Source: Hymenobacter properus (GTDB taxonomy: Bacteria; Bacteroidota; Bacteroidia; Cytophagales; Hymenobacteraceae). Taken from it: 64,000 bases of DNA. The stretch lies in contig NZ_JADQDP010000001.1 of the NCBI RefSeq assembly GCF_015694735.1, positions 868,001 through 932,000 on the forward strand, in the 5' to 3' direction. Below the pieces are notes generated by a model. The model made no database searches and was not told the origin of the DNA. It saw only the letters and a program-made list of their open reading frames with translations. Within the stretch, counting starts at the first letter, position 1. Every line of letters begins with the position of its first letter. Below, piece by piece: positions 40,774 to 48,900 of this stretch. The position numbers and the translations under genes were made by a program.

Positions 40774-42750
40774 TTACAGCCGGCTGGTAGCGCCGGGCAC
40801 CTCCGCTTCGGTGGTGAAGGTGGACGCCGGCAGGCCTTCCTTGTTGTACAGGTTCACGCCTTCGGGGTTGTCGGCCCAGGCGTAGCGCACCACGGTGGGG
40901 TTGGGCACCTGGTCGCTCCACACCACCACTTTGTTGCCTTCAATCTTAGCCTGGGCCCACACGAATTTCTTGTCGGGCCCGGCGATGGCGAAGCCTTTCA
41001 GCTCACCCCCACCCTTCGCCACCAGGCCACTACCGATGCTGCTGAAGCTCAGCGTCACCTTGTTGCCGTTGGTTTGCATGGACTGGTAGAGGGGGCCAGA
41101 CGAAACCAGTTTACTGTCACCGTAGGCCACTTTTTGGGCGGCCAGGGCCAGGCGATGGCCGGGCGTCTGCTTGTCGAGGGGGTGAATGTCGTTCCACTCG
41201 CCGGCGTCCAGAATTACGGCCATGCCGGTGTGGGGCAGGGCCAGCCCGCGGCGCTGCACGTCGCGCACCTGGGCCCATCCGCTTTCCGACGGCTCCTTGC
41301 GGGCGGCCATGAAGTTGGGCAGCTGCGCGTAGAGGAACGGCAGGTTGGGCTGCTTGAACTGCTTGCGCCAGTCGACTATCATACCGTTGAACAGGGCCTG
41401 GTAGTCGCCGGTGCGGCCGGCATTGCTCTCACCCTGGTACCACAGCACGCCCTTGATGGCGTAGGGCAACACCGGCGCAATCATGCCGTTAAACAAGCCG
41501 CCCGGTGTGTATTGAAACGTGGTGGTGCCGGGCGTGGACGGCATGGTGGCGCCCTGCTTGTACTGCCAGGGCCCGCGCAGGTCGATGGTCTGGCCGCCGG
41601 CCGAAAGTTCGTATTTCTTATCCATCGTGAAGCCCCCACCGGGCCCACCGTTGCTGATGAGGCGCACCACCACCACATTCTTGCCGGCTTTCAGCACGCC
41701 GGGCTTCACATCGTATTTGCGGGGCGGGTACTGGTAGCCGGTGCTGCCCACCAGCTGGCCGTTGATGTAGGTGGAGTCGGCGTCGACGAGCGTGCCCAGC
41801 TCCAAGCGGGCGGGCTGGCCCACCATGGCGGCAGGCACATCCACTTCTTTGCGGAACCACACCACGCCGTTCACGGCCCCCAACGGGGTTTGTTTGCTCC
41901 AGAAGCCAGGCACCGACATGGTGGGCCAGCTGCTGGCGTCGTAGTCGGGCGCCGACCATTTCTGCTGGCCCCGGGCCTCTCCCTGGTCGGTTTTATACAG
42001 GGTTTGGTACCAGTTGGCCACCGCGGCGCCCTCGTGCTGCCGGATGCCGAGCACCACCGTGCTGTCTTTGTACTTGGCGAGCTGCTGCTCGTAGTTGGGG
42101 AATTGTTTCAGGCCGTCGGCGCTCAGCCAGGCCTCGGCCGGCGAGCCGCCCACGGCGTCTTTAATGATGCCTACCGGCACCTGATACTTGGCGTTGATTT
42201 CCATGGCGAAGAAGTAGGCCACGGCCGAAAACTTCAGCACTGTTTGCGGGTCGGCCGCTATCCACTTGCCACCCGTCAGGTCCTGCTGGGGGCGCTGGAA
42301 GTTGTAGGTCAGCGGCACTTCGTACTGACGAATCTTGGGGTTGGCGGCTTGGGCCACCACGTCGGGGTACTTGTCGCGCAGGCGGCTCATGGGCGTTTCC
42401 ATGTTCGACTGGCCCGAACACAGCCACACGTCGCCCACCATGATGTCTTTCACCGCCACCTGGTTGCTGGCCTTGATGTCCATTTCGTACGGGCCGCCCG
42501 CTTTCAGGTGAGGCAGCTGAACAGCCCACTTGCCGTCGGCGCCGGTGGTAGCCTTATATGTTTTGCCCAGGAAACTTACCGCCACGGCCTCGCCGGCCTT
42601 AGCCCAGCCCCAGATGCGTACGTCAGCCTCGCGCTGCAGCACCATGCCGTCGCTCACAAGGCGCGGCAGGCGCACCTGGGCGGCGGCATTATGGGCGAGG
42701 GGCGTGCTCAGCAGCAGTGCAACAGCAAACGCATTAACTTTCATAGACAT
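40774..42750 (-). CDS. SGNH-type acetylesterase (sialate O-acetylesterase-like, CE20-like)
   Basis: 658 aa, signal peptide (ALLLSTPLAHNAAAQ). The SGNH hydrolase domain has block I VWLCSGQSNMETP with Ser115, an oxyanion region in KGVLWYQGESNAG, and the Asp-His block in GEWNDIHPLDKQTPGHRLA near residue 525. A jelly-roll insert (about 270-400, GVVWFRKEVDVPAAM) splits the catalytic domain. This layout matches sialate O-acetylesterase-like enzymes, including the acetylxylan esterases now placed in CE20 and found in other xylan loci. Here deacetylation of xylan is far more likely than sialic acid use. Confidence 0.85.
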   Translation of the reverse strand: MSMKVNAFAVALLLSTPLAHNAAAQVRLPRLVSDGMVLQREADVRIWGWAKAGEAVAVSFLGKTYKATTGADGKWAVQLPHLKAGGPYEMDIKASNQVAVKDIMVGDVWLCSGQSNMETPMSRLRDKYPDVVAQAANPKIRQYEVPLTYNFQRPQQDLTGGKWIAADPQTVLKFSAVAYFFAMEINAKYQVPVGIIKDAVGGSPAEAWLSADGLKQFPNYEQQLAKYKDSTVVLGIRQHEGAAVANWYQTLYKTDQGEARGQQKWSAPDYDASSWPTMSVPGFWSKQTPLGAVNGVVWFRKEVDVPAAMVGQPARLELGTLVDADSTYINGQLVGSTGYQYPPRKYDVKPGVLKAGKNVVVVRLISNGGPGGGFTMDKKYELSAGGQTIDLRGPWQYKQGATMPSTPGTTTFQYTPGGLFNGMIAPVLPYAIKGVLWYQGESNAGRTGDYQALFNGMIVDWRKQFKQPNLPFLYAQLPNFMAARKEPSESGWAQVRDVQRRGLALPHTGMAVILDAGEWNDIHPLDKQTPGHRLALAAQKVAYGDSKLVSSGPLYQSMQTNGNKVTLSFSSIGSGLVAKGGGELKGFAIAGPDKKFVWAQAKIEGNKVVVWSDQVPNPTVVRYAWADNPEGVNLYNKEGLPASTFTTEAEVPGATSRL

Positions 42751-42785
42751 AGCGACAGAACAGAAGGCGAAAGAGCCAAAACCAG

Positions 42786-42846
42786 TACCCTCTCATAAAT
42801 AAGCCCCGGTTTCGAGGCGAAACCGGGGCTTATTTATGAGAGGGTA
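42786..42846. terminator. Perfect 29-bp hairpin between susD and the esterase gene
   Basis: Arms 42786-42814 and 42818-42846 are perfectly complementary over 29 bases with a 3-base loop. The arm contains TCATAAATAAGCCCCGG. It lies 61 bases after the susD stop and 36 before the esterase start. The minus strand continues CTGGTTTTGG, a weak T-run. It could terminate, partly terminate or protect the susCD mRNA, giving susCD more transcript than the genes downstream. Confidence 0.8.
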
Positions 42847-42906
42847 AAAAGGTTGAAAAGTCTGGCTAATCGTACATCGCTAGCCAGTCTTTTCACTCCT
42901 TCCCGG

Positions 42907-44856
42907 CTAGTTATAGCTGGGGTTTTGGTAAGTCGCTTTCACATCCGGCGATACATCCATCCGGTCGAGCTGCACCTGCGGAATGGGGCGCAGGTAGTGG
43001 AAGGGCTGGATGCTGCGCGTCACCGTAGCCGGCGTGTGGTCGCCGTAGGCCGTGCCCGCAATGCGGTAGGTGGTGGCCAGCTCGTTCCACTTCTGCGTGC
43101 GCACCAGGTCGAACCAGCGGTAGCCTTCGGCGTAGTACTCGCGCGAACGCTCGGCCAGGATGTAGTTGATGGTGATGGTGGCCGGGGTGGCCGCCATCAT
43201 GGCCGCGCTGTTGTCCTGCACCTTGGCCACGTTGCCGTTGTTGTCGAAACGCCACTTGCCAGCGCGGGCGCGAATCACGTTAATCAGCTCGCGGGCGCTT
43301 TGGTTGGGCTTGGTGGTGGCGCCCTTCACAGCAGCCTCCGCCGCTACGAAGTACAGCTCCGAGAACTTGGCGATGTTGAACGGACGGGTGCTGCCTGCGT
43401 TGGGCTGGCCCAGGCCCGTGCCGTTGTCGGTGCGGTAGGGGCCGAGCTTCCAGAGGCCGGGGTACACAATGCGGCTGATGCCGCGGGGCGAAATCACGTA
43501 ATCGGCCCGGCCGGGCAGCACGCCGGCACCCACGTTGTTTGCACCGGTGCTGCTGGGGTAGGTAATGGCCGTCGCGGGCTCGGAATCCAGGAAGGTCAGG
43601 ATGGCACTACCCGGGGTCACGGGCAGGTTGTTGGCGTTGTACAGCACCGCGTTTGGTACGTTGGCCTTGGGCCAGTTGCCGCGGTACACGGTGGTAAAGG
43701 TGCCGTCGTAGCGCGAGTCGTTCGTCTTGTCAGCAAAGGTGTTTTCCAACACGTCGACGGTGGGCGCCATGCGGTTCCAGGGGCGGCCCAGGTGCTGCTC
43801 AGCTTCCCGCTGCACCGACGATATCGGCCCGGAGCCGTCGGGGTTGGCGGCGCTGCGCAGGTTGGTGTAGTTCCAGGTCATCATCCACCCGGCGAAGTTG
43901 TCGGGCGAGCCGCCGCTGCCGAAGGTCAGGCTACCGCCGTTGTACAGCTCGCTGCTTTCGGTGTGGTCGGCAAACAGCAGCATCTCCGGGTTGCGGTCGT
44001 TGGTGGCCACGTTCACGTCGTAGTAGGTGGCCTGCAACTTGAACGGGCCCGGGTCGGCAATGGCGGCCGTGGCCACGTCATACGCCTGCTGGTAGTAGTA
44101 CTGGGCGGTGCGGCCGGCCGGGTCGGTGCGCGGCGCAGCCGGGTAGGTAGGAATGTTGTTCGGGTTTTCGAGCCACCAGGCGTAGGTGAGGTAGGCCTTG
44201 GCCAGGTACAGGCGGGCGGCCGTTTTGGTGGCGCCACCAATTACCCGCGGGGCCGCCGGCAAGTCGTTGATGGCTTGCAGCAAGTCCGGGAATACGGCTT
44301 TGGTGTACACCTCGGGCACCGTGTTGCGCGTCGAAGTCCGGACGGGGTTGGTGTTGAACTGCAGCTCGCCCGCTCCCAGGTCCAGGGGTACGCCGCCAAA
44401 GGTTTGCACCAGCATAAAGTAGTCGAAGGCGCGGAAGAACCGGGCCTCGGCCACCAGAGCCGGCGAAATGCCCACGGCGGTGGCATTCTTGATGATACCG
44501 CTGGCCGTGTTGATGTTGGGGAAAGCATTCACCCACAGCACGTCGGCCCGGCTGTTGTTGGCGTTGAGCGCGGCACGGCCCGAGAGGTCCATGGCCAGGA
44601 AGTTCTCGTCGGCGTCGCGGCCCCAGGTGGCTTCGTCGGTGCCAGTCTGGGTGGCGTTGTAGTAGTAGGCGTTGCCGTAGATGTAGCGCAAGTGCGCGTA
44701 CATGGAGGTCAGGCCGCCGTTTACACCGCGTTCGGTGGAGAAGAAGCCGGGCTCATAAATGCTGCGGGGCTCTTCATCCAGCAGTTTCGAGCAGCTGGTG
44801 GAAGCCAGCGAAAGAACGGCGGCACCCGCCAATAATTTGATATGCAAAGATTTCAT
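42907..44856 (-). CDS. susD: SusD/RagB-family glycan-binding lipoprotein
   Basis: 649 aa. Lipoprotein signal with lipobox STSC (Cys22) followed by SKLLDEEP, the usual SusD N-terminus. ARFFRAFDYFMLVQTFGGVP is the conserved SusD helix, and the C-terminus (REYYAEGYRWFDLVR ... YLRPIPQVQLD) is also typical. It sits at the cell surface over the SusC barrel and captures xylan fragments. The stop is followed by the 29-bp hairpin. The start is 12 bases from the susC stop, as in nearly all PULs. Confidence 0.97.
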   Translation of the reverse strand: MKSLHIKLLAGAAVLSLASTSCSKLLDEEPRSIYEPGFFSTERGVNGGLTSMYAHLRYIYGNAYYYNATQTGTDEATWGRDADENFLAMDLSGRAALNANNSRADVLWVNAFPNINTASGIIKNATAVGISPALVAEARFFRAFDYFMLVQTFGGVPLDLGAGELQFNTNPVRTSTRNTVPEVYTKAVFPDLLQAINDLPAAPRVIGGATKTAARLYLAKAYLTYAWWLENPNNIPTYPAAPRTDPAGRTAQYYYQQAYDVATAAIADPGPFKLQATYYDVNVATNDRNPEMLLFADHTESSELYNGGSLTFGSGGSPDNFAGWMMTWNYTNLRSAANPDGSGPISSVQREAEQHLGRPWNRMAPTVDVLENTFADKTNDSRYDGTFTTVYRGNWPKANVPNAVLYNANNLPVTPGSAILTFLDSEPATAITYPSSTGANNVGAGVLPGRADYVISPRGISRIVYPGLWKLGPYRTDNGTGLGQPNAGSTRPFNIAKFSELYFVAAEAAVKGATTKPNQSARELINVIRARAGKWRFDNNGNVAKVQDNSAAMMAATPATITINYILAERSREYYAEGYRWFDLVRTQKWNELATTYRIAGTAYGDHTPATVTRSIQPFHYLRPIPQVQLDRMDVSPDVKATYQNPSYN

Positions 44857-44868
44857 GGGTGGGAATGC

Positions 44869-47800
44869 TTAGAAAGTGAGGTTGAGGCCCACGATGTAGG
44901 TGCGGGTGGCCGGGGCGTTGGTGCCCAGCGTCAGGATGCGGCGCAGGTTCTGGCCCAGGGGCACGGCCGCGTTTTCGTCGCCGAAGGAGTTGGTTTCGGG
45001 GTCCATGCCCGACTCTTTCTTGTAGGGCGAGAAGAACACGAAGGGGTTCTGGGCCGTGGCGTAGAGGCGCAGGCGGCTAATGCCGGCATTCCGCAGGAAC
45101 GCCATGTTGTCGAAATTATAGCCCAGCGAAATGGTGCGCACTTTCAGGTAAGACGCATCAAAGTAGCCCAGCGTCGAGCCGTATTTGGGGTTGTCGCCGC
45201 TGGTGATGCCGCCCGGCTTGGGGTACTTGGCGCCGGTGTTGGTGGGCGTCCAGTAGTCCACGGCCACGTTGCCGCGCCGGCCGTTCAGCAGGTTCAGGTA
45301 GCCACCCGAACCGTAGATGGTACTGTTGAGCAGGCCGCCGTTCTGGAAGGCACCCACCACCGACAGGTCGAAGCCCTTGTAGGCCACGCGGGTGTTGAAG
45401 CCGCCCAGGAAATTGGGGTTCACGTCCAGAATCTGGCGGTCGAGCACGCCAATGGGCCGCTCGGGCGTACCGTCGGGCTTGTAGCCGCCGGTGTATTTCA
45501 CTTTAATCATACCCACGTTTCCGCCGGGCTCCAGCACGTTCAGATAGGGGTCGTCTTGCTGCCACAGGCCGATTTTCTCGTAGTCGTACACCACGTTGAT
45601 GGGCTTGCCCACAAACCACCAGTTGCCTTCGTCACGCTGCTGCTCACCGGCCAGCGAGGTAATGCGGTTGCGGTTGGCGTACAGGTTCACGCCCGCTTCC
45701 CAGGTCCAGCCGTTGAGGTTTTCCAGAATCACGCCGTTCAGCGACAGCTCAATGCCTTTGTTCTGGGTGGCGCCGATGTTGGCCGTGTAGCTGCTCACGC
45801 CCGAGGTGGGAGGCAGCGGCAAGCCGAGCAGCAGGTTTTCGGTGTTGGTGATGTAGTATTCCACCGTACCCGACAGGCGGTTTTTCAGCAAGGCGAAGTC
45901 CACGGCGTAGTTCCAGGTCTTCGAGTATTCCCAGCCCAGGGCGGGGTTGGGCAGTTCGGTCACGTACAGGCCCGTCTGGTAGTTGCTGGGGCCGAAGTTA
46001 TAGGGGCGGGTTTGTAAGCGGCCCAGGGTGGAATAGGGGTTCACCGCCTGGTTCGAGGTAACGCCGTAGCCGGCCCGCAGCTTCAGCATGTTCACGGCCG
46101 AAACGCTCTGCATGAAGCCTTCCTTGGCGATGTTCCAGCCCACCGACACGGCCGGGTAGGTGTTCCACTTATGGCCGGGGGCTAGGCGCGAAGAGCCGTC
46201 CGAACGAAGCGTAGCCGACAGCAGGTACCGGTCGTCGTAGGAATACATCACGCGGCCCATGTACGACAGCAGCCCGAACTTCGAGTAAATCTGGGCGTTG
46301 GGGTCCACCACAATGTCGGTGGCCGCCAGCCCGAGGTTGTAGAACTGGAAAGCGTCGGACGGAATGTCCCGGCCCGTAATCCGCGACTGGTTGTAGATGT
46401 TATTCGAGGCCGAATACAAGGCCAACGCGTTGATGTTGTGCTTGCCGCCGAAGGTGCGGTCGTAAGTAAGAATGTTCTCGATGGTGTAGTCGGTGGTCAG
46501 GGCATTGCTGACGGCAGCCGAGGAAGGCGTGGTGGCCACGGCGCTGTTGATGCCGGCGCCCGTGTAGCTGCCACCCTGGCTCTGGCGGTAGTTCACGCCC
46601 AGGTTCACGCGGTATTTCAGCCCGTCCACGCCCGGCATCTTGAACTCGCCGAACAGGGCGTTGTAGCTGGCAAAGGCCCGCGTCTGGCTCAGCCACTTGT
46701 CTTTGTTGGCTTCGATGACGTCCTTGGTGGTCACCCACTGGTCGTCTAGCGGCATTTTAATGACCCGCTTCAGCGACCCGTCCGCGTTGTACGGATTGGC
46801 GATGGGCGACGAGGTCAGGGAGCTGTACACACCCACGTTAGAGCCCTCGTTCAGGCTGTAGGTGTTGTTGGTGGTGAAGCCCAAGCGCACGTACTTGCCC
46901 ACGCCCTGGTCGAGCGTGCCCCGCACCGAGTAGCGGGTGTATTGCTGGGTCGGGATAACGCCCTGCTCCTGGTAGTAGCCTGCGTTGAAATTGTAGCGGC
47001 CGTTCTCCGTGCCGCCGTTCAGGCCCACGTTTTGGTTGGTTTGAAAGCCGGTGCGGTACAGCAGCTTCTGCCAGTCGGTGTTGACGTCGTCAGACTCGTC
47101 GAGGGTGTTTTTGTAGATGCCCGCGTCCTTGCGCAGCTGCGCAAACTGCTGCCCGTTCATCATGGGGAAGCGCGAGAACAGCGTCTTGGCGCCCACAAAG
47201 CCATCGTACACTACCTGGGCCTTCTGCCCTTTCTTGCCGCCTTTGGTGGTCACGAGCACCACGCCGTTGGCCCCGCGCGAGCCATAGATGGCCGTGGCCG
47301 AGGCATCCTTCAGAATGTCAACCGAGGCAATGTCGTTGGGGTTGATGTCGCTGATAGCACCCGGGAACGGAATGCCGTCCAGCACAATCAGGGGGTTGTT
47401 GTCGGCCGTCAGGGAGCGGGTGCCGCGGATGCGGATTTGCGTGGCCGCGCCGGGCTGCGACGAGGTTTGCGAGAGCTGCACGCCCGGCAGGCGGCCTTGC
47501 AGGGCCTGCGTGATGTTGGCCGCGGGCACTTCGCGCAGCGCTTCACCGCTGATGGACGCCACCGAACCCGTCACGGCTTCGGCGCGCTGGGTGCCGTAGC
47601 CCACCACCACCACTTCGTCCAGGGCTTTGGTGTCGGTGGTCAGCGTCACGGTGCTCACGGTGGCATCGCGCCCCACCGGCACTTCCTGCGCCAGAAAGCC
47701 CACGAACGAGATAACCAGCGTGCTGCCCGGCGCGGCGGCTACCGAGTACTTGCCTTCCACGTCGGTCACGGTGCCCACGGTGGAGCCTTTCACAACCACG

Positions 47801-47973
47801 TTCACACCAGGAATGCCAGCCCCGTCGGTGCCCAGCACGCGGCCCGACACGGTTTGGGTGGCCTGGGCCTGGGCCACCACCGGTGTTAGCAAGCTGCCTG
47901 CCACCGGGAGCCCCGTAGCAAGCAGAAAGGGCCAGCTCAAGCGCAAGGCCGATTTTTGTATGGGTGATTTCAT
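44869..47973 (-). CDS. susC: SusC/RagA TonB-dependent outer-membrane importer
   Basis: 1034 aa. After the signal peptide (ending VVAQAQA) come a carboxypeptidase-regulatory-like domain (about 42-115, VSGRVLGTDGAGIPGVNV), the TonB-box-like segment LDEVVVVGYGTQR, a plug domain (about 120-240, ending IYGSRGANGVVLVTTKG) and a long beta-barrel to the C-terminal aromatic residue (YIVGLNLTF). It imports oligosaccharides together with the SusD partner. There is no N-terminal anti-sigma-interaction domain, which fits the absence of an ECF/anti-sigma pair nearby. It is the only SusC gene in the window. Confidence 0.97.
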   Translation of the reverse strand: MKSPIQKSALRLSWPFLLATGLPVAGSLLTPVVAQAQATQTVSGRVLGTDGAGIPGVNVVVKGSTVGTVTDVEGKYSVAAAPGSTLVISFVGFLAQEVPVGRDATVSTVTLTTDTKALDEVVVVGYGTQRAEAVTGSVASISGEALREVPAANITQALQGRLPGVQLSQTSSQPGAATQIRIRGTRSLTADNNPLIVLDGIPFPGAISDINPNDIASVDILKDASATAIYGSRGANGVVLVTTKGGKKGQKAQVVYDGFVGAKTLFSRFPMMNGQQFAQLRKDAGIYKNTLDESDDVNTDWQKLLYRTGFQTNQNVGLNGGTENGRYNFNAGYYQEQGVIPTQQYTRYSVRGTLDQGVGKYVRLGFTTNNTYSLNEGSNVGVYSSLTSSPIANPYNADGSLKRVIKMPLDDQWVTTKDVIEANKDKWLSQTRAFASYNALFGEFKMPGVDGLKYRVNLGVNYRQSQGGSYTGAGINSAVATTPSSAAVSNALTTDYTIENILTYDRTFGGKHNINALALYSASNNIYNQSRITGRDIPSDAFQFYNLGLAATDIVVDPNAQIYSKFGLLSYMGRVMYSYDDRYLLSATLRSDGSSRLAPGHKWNTYPAVSVGWNIAKEGFMQSVSAVNMLKLRAGYGVTSNQAVNPYSTLGRLQTRPYNFGPSNYQTGLYVTELPNPALGWEYSKTWNYAVDFALLKNRLSGTVEYYITNTENLLLGLPLPPTSGVSSYTANIGATQNKGIELSLNGVILENLNGWTWEAGVNLYANRNRITSLAGEQQRDEGNWWFVGKPINVVYDYEKIGLWQQDDPYLNVLEPGGNVGMIKVKYTGGYKPDGTPERPIGVLDRQILDVNPNFLGGFNTRVAYKGFDLSVVGAFQNGGLLNSTIYGSGGYLNLLNGRRGNVAVDYWTPTNTGAKYPKPGGITSGDNPKYGSTLGYFDASYLKVRTISLGYNFDNMAFLRNAGISRLRLYATAQNPFVFFSPYKKESGMDPETNSFGDENAAVPLGQNLRRILTLGTNAPATRTYIVGLNLTF

Positions 47974-48042
47974 GTTGGTGGGAATTTTGTTGATGATTGG
48001 TTTAAAGGTTTTTGAGTGAGTGAATCCGAGAAGTAAGCAGGA

Positions 48043-48873
48043 TTAAAAACCGATGGAGTTGCCGCCGTCCACGGGCAGCGAGGCGCCGGTGATGTAGCGG
48101 GCCGCGTCGGAGGCCAGGAACACGGCGGCGTTGCCGATGTCTTCGGGCTGGCCGAACTTGCCCATGGGCGTGCGGCGCATGGCACGGTCGCGGCGGTCGG
48201 GGTCCGAATTCATGGCCGTGCGGCTCATGGCCGTTTCGATGAAGCCCGGCGCGATGGCATTCACCCGCACGCCGTGGCCCGAAAACTCCGAAGCCAGCAC
48301 CTTCACCATGCCCTCCACCGCCGATTTGGAAGCCGCGTAGGCCACCACCCGGTCGATGCCGTAGTAGGCCGCCATCGAAGAAATCATCAAAATTACCCCC
48401 TTCTGCCGGGCCACCATGCGCGCAGCGCAGGCGCGGGTGAGGGCAAATACCGAATGCAGGTTGGTGTGCAGAATGCGGTTGAAATCCTCGTCCGTCACTT
48501 CCAGCGCGGGCTTTTTGAGGTTGATGCCAGCGTTGTTCACCAAGATGTCGAGCGGGCCATACGTGGCCTCCACCTCGGCCACCAGTGCGTCGATGGCCGA
48601 CAAATCGGTCACGTCGTTCACGATGTACTCAGCCGACTCGCCGATGGCAGCCACGGCCTCTTGCAGCACCGCCTCCCGCCGCCCCGTGATGACCACCGTG
48701 GCCCCGGCCTCGGCCATGCACTGCGCAATGGCCAGCCCAATGCCCGTGCCACCGCCCGTAATCAAGGCCAGCTTGCCGTCGAGCGAAAAGACATCGGCGT
48801 GCCGCTGCTGCGCTTCGGTAACGACAGCTTCAGCGTGGCCGTTCTGGCCGTTGGAGGAGAATATACTTTTCAT
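48043..48873 (-). CDS. SDR oxidoreductase, probable D-mannonate (fructuronate) oxidoreductase
   Basis: 276 aa, classical short-chain dehydrogenase. The cofactor site ITGGGTGIG lies near 38-46, NNAG near 118-121, and the catalytic Ser and YAASK Tyr/Lys near 170-188. The C-terminal ITGASLPVDGG is typical. The gene lies in the transcript with uxuA and a GH67. This context suggests it interconverts D-fructuronate and D-mannonate in place of the unrelated UxuB, as some SDRs are known or proposed to do. The first 28 residues before FSLDGKLALITG are longer than usual. Substrate is inferred from context only. Confidence 0.8.
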   Translation of the reverse strand: MKSIFSSNGQNGHAEAVVTEAQQRHADVFSLDGKLALITGGGTGIGLAIAQCMAEAGATVVITGRREAVLQEAVAAIGESAEYIVNDVTDLSAIDALVAEVEATYGPLDILVNNAGINLKKPALEVTDEDFNRILHTNLHSVFALTRACAARMVARQKGVILMISSMAAYYGIDRVVAYAASKSAVEGMVKVLASEFSGHGVRVNAIAPGFIETAMSRTAMNSDPDRRDRAMRRTPMGKFGQPEDIGNAAVFLASDAARYITGASLPVDGGNSIGF

Positions 48874-48900
48874 ATCGAAGGGAAGGTTTACAGGGCTTGC

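Noticed and set aside
42853..44835. Long open frame on the plus strand opposite susD
   Set aside because: It is the complement of a clear SusD gene. The product is Gly/Val/His-rich with no domain, as expected for antisense frames in GC-rich DNA.
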